DNA of 64,000 nt from the IMG/VR virus record IMGVR_UViG_3300037054_000044, positions 21,206 through 85,205 of that record; one strand, given 5' to 3'. The position numbers and the translations under genes are program-made. The DNA is from a virus. Of the stretch, positions 41,232 to 47,316 are shown piece by piece (the stretch's first letter is position 1; each line of letters begins with the position of its first letter). The notes beneath the pieces are model-generated. The model made no database searches, had not been told where the DNA came from, and was given only the letters and a program-made list of their open reading frames with translations.

Positions 41232-41350
41232 AGTTTCGCCTTGCCAATTCCCGTGGCGGCTACGACGAGTTGCTGGTAGCAACCTGCCAAGTATTCGTTG
41301 CGGATTGATTCCAAGCATTCTACTTGGCGTGGGCGTAGCGATAGAGCCAT
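41228..41350 (-). pseudogene. Truncated N-terminus of an SF2 helicase
   Basis: A 40-residue frame with AGGAGGT before ATG 41350. LRPRQVECLESIRNEYLAG, then QQLVVAATGIGK, parallels the N-terminus of the intact helicase (LRKYQEDCLDAIVENMQ, HQLVVMATGLGK) but differs in sequence, so it is a diverged second copy and not a fresh duplication. It breaks off after the Lys of the P-loop, where the endonuclease gene begins. Confidence 0.75.
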
Positions 41351-41362
41351 GGTAACCTCCTT

Positions 41363-41833
41363 TCAGTTTTTAATCCACCCAACACCTTTGCATTGTGGGC
41401 ATTGCTTTCCTGTTACTTTTTCTGGGCGCTCCCAGACTCCTTCAGTCTCATCACTTTCCCACTCTTGATAATCGGAAAACTCTAAAGGTGTCCTTGGAGG
41501 GAACCCTTTAACCCAGCCCTTTACTGGTTTGAAGTTTGGGTCTGTGTTGTCGTACTCTTTTGGGTATGCAGGGGTGTACTCTTTGGTTATAGGCGAAACT
41601 GTTTCGCCTCTGCTGTGATTACCTCCATCGAGCATATACTGCACTGCACGTATAGAGCGTCCTAAATGTTTTTCACAAAACTCAGTTTTGGTTTTGCATC
41701 CTCGTATTGTTTCTTGTGGTTGAAGTTTTTCAAACTCTTTCCACAGGTTTTTGATGTCTGTTTTGTGTGCTGCAAGTTTAGCGAACGCTGCTACCACTTT
41801 CTCTGCTAAGGCTTCTCTTTTTTTCTGGTCCAC
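41363..41833 (-). CDS. Unknown protein with C-terminal zinc knuckle
   Basis: 156 residues from GTG 41833 (GAGG upstream; GTG 41839 is an alternative). A Lys-rich helical first half includes KTEFCEKHLGRSIRAVQYML, similar in feel to a segment of the 45329 protein; the end is CPQCKGVGWIKN, a DnaJ-like zinc knuckle half. Overlaps the Mom-like gene by 56 bases, so probably co-translated with it. Confidence 0.65.
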   Translation of the reverse strand: MDQKKREALAEKVVAAFAKLAAHKTDIKNLWKEFEKLQPQETIRGCKTKTEFCEKHLGRSIRAVQYMLDGGNHSRGETVSPITKEYTPAYPKEYDNTDPNFKPVKGWVKGFPPRTPLEFSDYQEWESDETEGVWERPEKVTGKQCPQCKGVGWIKN

Positions 41834-42686
41834 CTTCACCTCGTGGTATCTCGTAGTACTCCATACCCTCGAACAAATCTTTAATATGGAGAATTTTTCC
41901 TTCTTCCTTTTCAAGTGTAGCTGCTCCGCTGGCAATAGCCGCTCGCAATCTAACTGACAAAGAAGTTAAATACTCAGGAGTTTTAATAACGTACACCAAT
42001 CGCCCCGTTGCTCGTTCTGTCCAGCATATAGCCCTAGGTTTTTCAAGGGAGACTGCTGTTTTCCAATCATGCAGTACTTTAGGGTCTAATTCACTTTCAG
42101 AGCGTACTCGGAAGTTTTGGTACTGATCCAAGTTGCGTATAGGAAGACGCCTGCCCTTCTTAAAAGTTTTACCATCTACGGTGAAGTCTTTTTGCATGAT
42201 AGCGGCTCTAGTGCTTCCAGCCTCTTTGACCAGATGAAAACCGCTAGCACAGTAGATTAGCCCTGTATGTTTACCGTCTGGGTGCTCAGGTCGTTTTTGA
42301 TTGGGGTCAGCATAGGATATTACTCTTTCTACTCCCAAAGTAGCTAGTTTTTGAAGCATTCTCCCTAAGAGGAAACTTTCGCTGTTCTTTGGTAACTCAT
42401 CCAGTAGCACTAGCCGTCGCAACTCAACTGCAATAACACCCGGACGAGTCTCTTGTTTGGAAGCAGAGTATTCTCCGTATTTTCTTTCTGTTTGAGTCTG
42501 TCCGGGCATTCCAAAAATGGCTGCTCCCACTTGTTTTTGAAAGTCATCTTTTAGAACCACCTCAAAAGACATGAAAGGCGTTATGCCTTTTACAGAGTGG
42601 GAGTAATGGTGCTCCTCTACAAACTTCCTGATGTCTCCCATGGAAGTGCAAGGGCGTATCCATAGGTTTTCTAGTTCAACAGTCAC
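41778..42686 (-). CDS. Mom-like GNAT-fold DNA-modification protein
   Basis: The 302-residue protein resembles the Mom family (adenine N6-methylcarbamoylation, phage Mu). Visible elements: IRKFVEEHHYSHSVKG near the start, VGAAIFGMPGQ, ELRRLVLLDELPKNSESFLL, and ISYADPNQ followed by HTGLIYCASGFHLVKE, the order seen in Mom proteins with a GNAT-like fold. It would modify adenines of phage DNA and block host restriction enzymes. The start is GTG 42686 with AAAGGA upstream. It is preceded by its own promoter and a structured leader. Confidence 0.65.
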   Translation of the reverse strand: MTVELENLWIRPCTSMGDIRKFVEEHHYSHSVKGITPFMSFEVVLKDDFQKQVGAAIFGMPGQTQTERKYGEYSASKQETRPGVIAVELRRLVLLDELPKNSESFLLGRMLQKLATLGVERVISYADPNQKRPEHPDGKHTGLIYCASGFHLVKEAGSTRAAIMQKDFTVDGKTFKKGRRLPIRNLDQYQNFRVRSESELDPKVLHDWKTAVSLEKPRAICWTERATGRLVYVIKTPEYLTSLSVRLRAAIASGAATLEKEEGKILHIKDLFEGMEYYEIPRGEGGPEKKRSLSRESGSSVR

Positions 42687-42706
42687 GTTTTTCCTTTCTT
42701 TGAAAA

Positions 42707-42778
42707 TGGAGCGGGGTGGTCGGTTCGATACGCCATCTCCTGACGGGTAGTCAGGTGTCCTGCTTAGACGAACCCCGC
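42707..42778 (-). ncRNA. tRNA-shaped 72-base RNA ahead of the Mom-like gene
   Basis: Read on the - strand the segment has a perfect 7-bp acceptor stem GCGGGGT/ACCCCGC, discriminator T and encoded CCA, a short D-arm GTC/GAC, a perfect 5-bp anticodon stem CCTGA/TCAGG with loop CTACCCG, a 4-base variable loop and a 17-base T-arm slot. The T-stem pairs at only two of five positions, though the loop keeps TCGAAC. The predicted transcription start is its first base. It may be a decayed tRNA, or a tRNA-like leader controlling the Mom-like gene. Confidence 0.5.
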
Positions 42779-42784
42779 ATATTG

Positions 42785-42814
42785 ATTATACAGCCTGTCC
42801 TTGTGCACAGTCAA
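42785..42814 (-). promoter_or_regulatory. Consensus promoter for the tRNA-like RNA and Mom-like gene
   Basis: On the - strand TTGACT (42814-42809), 18 bases, perfect TATAAT (42790-42785), inside the last codons of the upstream gene. +1 falls on 42778, the first base of the tRNA-like stem. Confidence 0.8.
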
Positions 42815-43529
42815 CAGGCTGTATACGTCCGTCTTTGATTAGCCTTAGCACATGGAAAAACCAAAAACTGTCCCAATTTAACGTGACTTTTGGACCCCAA
42901 GAACTGTCCTCTTTCTGTGCCACGCTTGTTAGAAACTCATTCCGAAGGTTATCAAAATGGCATCTTTGTGCTTCCGTCATAACTTCCATTTTGAAAGTAG
43001 CAGCCGTTCCTTTCGGACGCTGTGCTTTGCCTTTATTTCTTTCTCCTATTGGGGTGGCATCACAATGTGACAGTCCATATTTAGCCAGTTCACCTAACGA
43101 TGTGCCGTAATTGTTTGCAATCTCCTCGGCACGTGCTTCAGTCCCTGCGTGGTAAGAATAACGAGAAGGTTGTATTCCGTGCTCAAAAAGAGCCTCGGAA
43201 ACTGAAGCCGCGTCTGGTGATGCAAGTAACTTAGTGAGCATACCTTCCGCATGGCTCTTTGCTTTTTTCTTGCGGTTTTCTTCCTTCTGTTCTGGGGTTA
43301 AGGAACTACGGCGCTTGAGTGCTGTGACTTGTATAGGAGGGGCTGGGGTGTATGCCTCCCCTGTAAACTCAAAGCGGGTCTTCGGAGCAATGAATACCTG
43401 CTTACTGGCAACGTTCATCACTCTCAACAATCCTTGTTTAACGCCTTTTTGCCCTGCTGGGTCCATGATGTAACGGTCGTTTTGCTTGTATAGCGGATCG
43501 CAGTTGTCACGGAACATAGGCTCACTCAT
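42786..43529 (-). CDS. Unknown protein
   Basis: 247 residues, GGAG before ATG 43529. Mixed composition with a Lys-rich linker (SSLTPEQKEENRKKKAKSH) and a C-terminal aromatic segment (LNWDSFWFFHVLRLIKDG). It may be nucleic-acid binding. The stop lies within the promoter of the next unit. Confidence 0.65.
   Translation of the reverse strand: MSEPMFRDNCDPLYKQNDRYIMDPAGQKGVKQGLLRVMNVASKQVFIAPKTRFEFTGEAYTPAPPIQVTALKRRSSLTPEQKEENRKKKAKSHAEGMLTKLLASPDAASVSEALFEHGIQPSRYSYHAGTEARAEEIANNYGTSLGELAKYGLSHCDATPIGERNKGKAQRPKGTAATFKMEVMTEAQRCHFDNLRNEFLTSVAQKEDSSWGPKVTLNWDSFWFFHVLRLIKDGRIQPVDCAQGQAV
42787..42825. repeat. 12-bp inverted repeat overlapping the promoter
   Basis: TATACAGCCTGT (42787-42798) and ACAGGCTGTATA (42814-42825) are perfect inverted arms around 15 bases. 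The left arm covers most of the -10 and the right arm touches the -35, so a dimeric repressor could occlude the promoter. As RNA it would form a hairpin at the end of the upstream mRNA. Confidence 0.75.
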
Positions 43530-43541
43530 CGTTGGTCTCCT

Positions 43542-43685
43542 TTAATCTTCCTGATCTTCAACTGGTGTGAACTCTTCCCCACACTCAGGGCATGTATATG
43601 TCACAGAGCCGCAGTTGGAGCACGTACGCATCTCTTCATAACTGCCTGTTTGCACAGGCCCACAATTAGGACACTCTATGTCCAT
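43542..43685 (-). CDS. 47-residue zinc-ribbon protein with three CxxC pairs
   Basis: ATG 43685 with GTGAGG upstream. ECPNCG, TCSNCG and TCPECG give three CxxC motifs in 35 residues, so it probably binds at least one zinc. Likely a small nucleic-acid or protein-binding module. Confidence 0.65.
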   Translation of the reverse strand: MDIECPNCGPVQTGSYEEMRTCSNCGSVTYTCPECGEEFTPVEDQED

Positions 43686-43795
43686 GAACCCTCACCTCCG
43701 TACGTTAGCGTTGCGAACTTCCTTCACTCTCGTTCTACCTCTGCATCGCCATACTCCGCGAATGCATTGGGGACTGCTAGGTATTCGATACGCTC

Positions 43796-44380
43796 CTATT
43801 CTGTTCCTCCCATTACGAACATATGGAAGCAGGCTTGGTGCTTCTCCTCTTCAACTATTGCTCGATTCATTACCACTTCGTAACTGAGCACCACCCTCAT
43901 CCATTGCAATTGTGCTCTGGTCATGCCACGTTTTGCTATGTCCACAGTACTGCCAGTTTCATGAGATGAAGCAGTCTCCCCGTCCACGGGCGCGGCGTTC
44001 CTGTTGCGTTTGCGTAGCCGTCGCTGTGTATCTGCATCGCGCACTGCGCTGTCAATCGTTAGGTACTTACCGAAACGCAGACGATATGCTTCGGACAACG
44101 TAAGGAGAAATTGGACCGTTGTCGGACGCGCATATCGTCTGCTGAGAGGCAGGCTGGGCGCTACGTGAAGCCCTAGGGTTTCAGGGAGGGCGATGAGAAC
44201 TCCACGGCGTACTGCTTCCTGCACTTCATCTTCATTTTGAAATCTCTGCAGGTTCATCTGGTCTGCGCACAGGTTTTGCCGTACGAGTGAACTGTGGGAC
44301 GGGGTTATGGGAGTCCGCTTGGCGAGTGACCGTGCCTGTGCGGTGCCAATCAGCAATAGGATCATCAAAGCAGTTCGCAT
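43796..44380 (-). CDS. DUF5715 secreted peptidase-like protein
   Basis: The 194-residue protein has a signal peptide (MRTALMILLLIGTAQA) and the DUF5715 pattern: SLVRQNLCADQMNLQRFQNE, YARPTTVQFLLTLSEAYRLR, DSAVRDADTQRRLRKRN, GETASSHETGSTVDIAKRG and QACFHMFVM. The His and Asp in SSHETGSTVD and the final HMF resemble the zinc ligands of VanY/M15 peptidoglycan peptidases. It may cut cell-wall peptides. In my knowledge the family is largely acidobacterial, which points to the host. AGGA precedes the ATG. Confidence 0.78.
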   Translation of the reverse strand: MRTALMILLLIGTAQARSLAKRTPITPSHSSLVRQNLCADQMNLQRFQNEDEVQEAVRRGVLIALPETLGLHVAPSLPLSRRYARPTTVQFLLTLSEAYRLRFGKYLTIDSAVRDADTQRRLRKRNRNAAPVDGETASSHETGSTVDIAKRGMTRAQLQWMRVVLSYEVVMNRAIVEEEKHQACFHMFVMGGTE

Positions 44381-44392
44381 AGCAGTCCTCCA

Positions 44393-44653
44393 TTAGTTTG
44401 GTCTCCATCCATTCAGCCTTGTAATGATGTGCCCTACAATCTCTAAATCGCCTCGGTGCACAGCTTCATGGCATTGATTACACAAAGTGAGTAAGTTCTC
44501 TGCTGTGTCCTCGCCTTGGTGTGACCTGTACACAACGTGATGGCAGTGCAGGTTGCCACGCATCCCGCATGATCTGCACTTCCACCCATCCCTTTGCATT
44601 ACGCTCCTACAGAGCGCATGGTATTCCTTTTCAGGCAGGCGTAGGTTTGACAT
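44393..44653 (-). CDS. Small canonical HNH endonuclease
   Basis: 86 residues consisting of one HNH domain: GWKCRSCGMRGNLHCHHVVY, then ENLLTLCNQCHEAVH. It lacks the accessory modules of the other endonucleases and resembles host-type or packaging-type HNH nucleases. Its start overlaps the preceding small gene. Confidence 0.88.
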   Translation of the reverse strand: MSNLRLPEKEYHALCRSVMQRDGWKCRSCGMRGNLHCHHVVYRSHQGEDTAENLLTLCNQCHEAVHRGDLEIVGHIITRLNGWRPN

Positions 44654-44888
44654 AGCCCTTCTGATGTTCAGGCCCTATTTTAGAAGCGTAGTCAATGCCG
44701 GGAGTGTTCTTGGTGTCCCCTGTGCGCTGTGCCTTGGCCTTTGCTCCATCAATGCTACGATGGGCAATGCCTCCCTGCCACTCTCCAAGTCCGTCAGGGG
44801 TTGGGGCAGCAGCATCAAGACTGCTTCCCTCTGCTACTGTCTTAGGTTGACGATCTGCGATGTGCTTCAGTTTTTGTTTTTCAGACAT
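44631..44888 (-). CDS. Unknown small polar protein
   Basis: 85 residues from ATG 44888, which shares a base with the endonuclease stop (TAATG); GGAG upstream. Polar, probably disordered (GSSLDAAAPTPDGLGEWQGG). Function unknown. Confidence 0.6.
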   Translation of the reverse strand: MSEKQKLKHIADRQPKTVAEGSSLDAAAPTPDGLGEWQGGIAHRSIDGAKAKAQRTGDTKNTPGIDYASKIGPEHQKGYVKPTPA

Positions 44889-45328
44889 TAGGTTGTCTCC
44901 TTCCAAGATTTGCCTTTGACTGCACTTGCAACAGTGTGCCAATCCACGTTGTATAGCCTTGCTAGTTCGGCTATTTTAGCACCAGCGGCAAACTGCTTTC
45001 TTAAAAATCTCGCTGCCTCTACGGTTAGTACGTGGGATGCTCTTCGGCGTTGAGTTTTCCATTGCTCTTCTTTGGTAGCCCACTGGACGTTACCCGATTC
45101 GTAATTGCCTTCGGTGTCTTTGCGGTCTAATGTCTTTCCCTTCGGTCTAAGTCCTAGTTCGGAAAAGAACTGCTCAAAGCTAGTAAACAGGAACTTGATG
45201 CCTCTCCCTCCGTAGTTTTTCCACCCTTTGTAGTTTGGGTTGGTGCAGCGTTGCTTAGCGTTGTTGTACGCCTTGTACTCGGGCTGCATTGTTTCATGGG
45301 TGCACATTCCATGTTTGTAACGTCCCAT
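44888..45328 (-). CDS. HNH homing endonuclease with C-terminal HTH
   Basis: 146 residues. HNH block NYGGRGIKFLFTSFEQFFSE and LDRKDTEGNYESGNVQWA, then a helix-turn-helix (LRKQFAAGAKIAELARLYNV) like the NUMOD-type DNA-binding modules. GAGGAG before ATG, which directly follows the preceding stop (TAA-ATG). Confidence 0.9.
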   Translation of the reverse strand: MGRYKHGMCTHETMQPEYKAYNNAKQRCTNPNYKGWKNYGGRGIKFLFTSFEQFFSELGLRPKGKTLDRKDTEGNYESGNVQWATKEEQWKTQRRRASHVLTVEAARFLRKQFAAGAKIAELARLYNVDWHTVASAVKGKSWKETT

Positions 45329-46078
45329 TTAGAACTCCTCCATGGGTAGTTCAGCGTTGACATAATCCTGCATATCCTTTTCCTCGGTCGGTAGCTCTGG
45401 CTTGTCGCCGGGGTCTTCTTCGTAGTTAAGATCAGCATTGAAGGCCGCGCAGATGCATTCGTAGCACTCGCCCTCCGAGTACTCCACAGCATTGCCTGTG
45501 TCCTCATCGCGTCCCTTGCTGCCCAGGTACTTCCGTGCCTTTTCAATCGCCGCGCTGATGACGAGTGCCCACGTCGTAATGTCAGTGGAGTAGGAGCGGA
45601 TTACACGGCGATCCTTCCCGACTTGCCCTTTTAGCCGCGCCACCTCTTCTTTCACCTGCTCTACGTTCAGCTTGTCTGAATCTAAGATCAACCGTACGAT
45701 GTGTTCGTCCAGCGGCTCATGCACGTGATCCAGTGCGTTGTAGTATGTCTTCTCTGGGTTTAGTGTTGTGATCTCTCGCAGCTTGCTTGTTCCAGCAGGC
45801 TCATACTGCTCGCGTTTAAGGCCCACCGCTTTGCACACTGTGCCGATGCGAGTAAGGTATTGAACCTTGCGTTCTTTGAGACCCAACTCATTGATTCCGT
45901 AGTCAAGCACAGATGCAAAGCCCCACTGCAAAGGGTAGTTGTTATCCCGCGCTTCACACAGCAATTCTACCATGTCGAATGTGGAGGCTTTCACATCCGC
46001 ACTCAGGTCCAGCAGTTGCCTACGCACCTTCGCCGCACGTCCGGCAATGGGTTCGCCTACGATCACAACTTCATTCAT
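45329..46078 (-). CDS. Unknown helical protein
   Basis: 249 residues, ATG 46078 with GGGGA upstream, overlapping the end of the small gene before it. Helical N-terminal domain (GFASVLDYGINELGLKERKV), a coiled segment (VEQVKEEVARLKGQVGKD) and an acidic tail (PELPTEEKDMQDYV). No family recognised; possibly replication-associated by position. Confidence 0.7.
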   Translation of the reverse strand: MNEVVIVGEPIAGRAAKVRRQLLDLSADVKASTFDMVELLCEARDNNYPLQWGFASVLDYGINELGLKERKVQYLTRIGTVCKAVGLKREQYEPAGTSKLREITTLNPEKTYYNALDHVHEPLDEHIVRLILDSDKLNVEQVKEEVARLKGQVGKDRRVIRSYSTDITTWALVISAAIEKARKYLGSKGRDEDTGNAVEYSEGECYECICAAFNADLNYEEDPGDKPELPTEEKDMQDYVNAELPMEEF

Positions 46079-46238
46079 CAAAGTTCCCCTTACTCATTTC
46101 ATTTGCAGTGAAGGCTAGGCTGTCCAAGTATTCCTGAACTTTCCACAGTGGAGTGTCTGTACGTATGCCCTCTTGCGCCTGCTTAACCCTGTGAGCTAGC
46201 TCTGAGAGAGAACTGTGTACGTTGTCAAACAGTGCCAT
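46071..46238 (-). CDS. 55-residue unknown protein
   Basis: ATG 46238 with GGAGA upstream; stop overlaps the next ATG. Helical (SSLSELAHRVKQAQEGIRTD, TPLWKVQEYLDSL). The TPLW segment recalls the + strand gene at 25359. Confidence 0.6.
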   Translation of the reverse strand: MALFDNVHSSLSELAHRVKQAQEGIRTDTPLWKVQEYLDSLAFTANEMSKGNFDE

Positions 46239-46249
46239 GGGTGTTCTCC

Positions 46250-46450
46250 TTAGAAGTACTTGGGTCCGACTGGGTTCAATCCCTCAGCGTGCTTCGGTTG
46301 TGGCTTCAGGTCTTCGATGCGAAGGCTGCGTCGAAAGTAGTTGAACCTATCGTCTATGAACTGCTTTGCCGAGTAATTGATGTTGTCGTCTTCAGCAGGC
46401 AATGTGTGGTACGCATTTGCCAACCTTAGCATTATTTGTAGTTTGTTCAT
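46250..46450 (-). CDS. 66-residue unknown protein
   Basis: AAAGGAG before ATG 46450. Helical start (MNKLQIMLRLANAYHTL), basic and aromatic middle (DRFNYFRRSLRIED). It lies immediately downstream of the tmRNA coding piece. Confidence 0.6.
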   Translation of the reverse strand: MNKLQIMLRLANAYHTLPAEDDNINYSAKQFIDDRFNYFRRSLRIEDLKPQPKHAEGLNPVGPKYF

Positions 46451-46527
46451 GTGGTCTCCTTTGGGATTCGCATCGGGATACCGGAGGTCTTGCCCCCGGT
46501 CCCGTGCGATGGAACGTCACTCCTGCA

Positions 46528-46587
46528 TTAGCAACCTGCAGCAGCGCCCATGGCCTTAGCCTTGGGAACGACAATGTTTTCATTGGC
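46528..46587 (-). other. tmRNA tag reading frame
   Basis: Resume codon GCC at 46587, then 19 codons and TAA: ANENIVVPKAKAMGAAAGC. ANEN is typical of tag starts. The end -GAAAGC lacks the hydrophobic-Ala-Ala end that ClpXP recognises in ordinary tags. Confidence 0.65.
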
Positions 46588-46684
46588 ATTTCTTGGTTTT
46601 GGCTCTCCGTAACGTGGCGAGACAGAATCCGACTCGAAGTTATCCCCTTGACATCACCGTCGAAGCCGTGACAGGCCCATCAGC

Positions 46685-46755
46685 GCCACTTACCTTACCC
46701 CGCACATAGGCGTCCCTGATGCGGATAGGGTTGATGACCTTGGTTGGTAAGTGGC
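46685..46755 (-). repeat. 10-bp inverted repeat in the tmRNA intervening segment
   Basis: GCCACTTACC and GGTAAGTGGC (46685-46694, 46746-46755) are perfect arms lying just inside the two ends to be processed (CCA at 46758, 5' G at 46678). They would extend the acceptor stem in the precursor and close the intervening loop. Confidence 0.75.
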
Positions 46756-46907
46756 TCTGGTGGACCTGACGGGAGTTGAACCCGTGTCCGATAATGTAGC
46801 AGATAACCATTGACGAGCGTAAATTAAGGCAGCAGAACATCCACCGCGTGCGCCACGGCGTTGCTTAGGTGTCCACACTTTTAGGAGTCTACTACCATCT
46901 CGTTGCC

Positions 46908-47099
46908 CTACTTCTGGCGAACTTTGTACTGTACGCTCGGGTACTGTAGCTTCGATACATCTGCTGCGGCTTGCGCCAGTTCGCGGGTCTCGAAGTATCC
47001 CGGTACGCTGAATGAGCGGACGAACTTCTCATCTGACCCGTTCTTTTTCAGAATGATGAACCGTGTAACGTGCTTGCCTTCCGGCGTGCGTGATGCCAT
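46908..47099 (-). CDS. 63-residue unknown protein
   Basis: AAAGGAG before ATG 47099. Mixed alpha/beta with KHVTRFIILKKNGSDEKFV, then FETRELAQAAADVSKLQ; the shape recalls a small strand-strand-helix module. It lies just upstream of the tmRNA. Confidence 0.6.
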   Translation of the reverse strand: MASRTPEGKHVTRFIILKKNGSDEKFVRSFSVPGYFETRELAQAAADVSKLQYPSVQYKVRQK

Positions 47100-47150
47100 G
47101 TTGTATTCTCCTTTGGATTTTAGTTGTGGTTCAAGGTTCAGGGCCTTCGT

Positions 47151-47229
47151 GAAGTGTGTCAGTCACCGAGACTCCGCGCTATAGTCGCAGCTTCTGGGTA
47201 GGTCTAATCTGACTCTAAATCCACACTTC
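47151..47229 (-). other. Cloverleaf-like structured segment
   Basis: Within the 217-base gap between two - strand genes, GAAGTGTG (47229-47222) pairs perfectly with CACACTTC (47158-47151) and closes three small hairpins (GTC/GAC, a GCT/AGC stem, AGTC/GACT). It has tRNA size but no T-loop or CCA. The neighbouring bases to 47300 hold further hairpins, CGGAGAC/GTCTCCG among them. Possibly a small RNA or a decayed tRNA. Confidence 0.3.
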
Positions 47230-47316
47230 GCGGAGACCCTGAGTAAGTCTCCGGGGAGTCGCACGGTTATTGCCATGCGTCACCGCCACCATCCTGAGAC
47301 ACACGCTCAGGCACGT

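Larger units (their letters stand above)
46465..46850 (-). ncRNA. ssrA: Circularly permuted two-piece tmRNA
   Basis: On the - strand the acceptor half comes first: P2 3' strand, GGAC, T-arm ACGGG-TTCAACT-CCCGT (46785-46769), CAGGTCC, A, CCA (ending 46758). After 79 bases comes the 5' half: GGGCCTG (46678-46672) pairing with CAGGTCC, the tmRNA D-loop block GGCTTCGACGG, then GGTGATGT (46658-46651) pairing with ACATTATC (46797-46790) and GATAAC with GTTATC, which rebuild P2. A 19-codon tag frame and a 13-bp hairpin (46508-46469) follow. Order and sizes match two-piece tmRNAs; the 5' limit (about 46850) is approximate. The role is rescue of stalled ribosomes. Confidence 0.8.

Noticed and set aside
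46679-46757. Possibility that the CCA-ended segment is only an attachment site made from the 3' end of a host tmRNA gene
   Set aside because: An attachment site would not need a matching 5' domain, P2 strands, a tag frame and a closing stem; also no integrase is seen. Kept only as a fallback.
46758-46850. Ordinary tRNA gene on the - strand
   Set aside because: The T-arm is perfect but no 5' acceptor partner for CAGGTCC exists within 100 bases upstream; the partner is downstream, at 46678.
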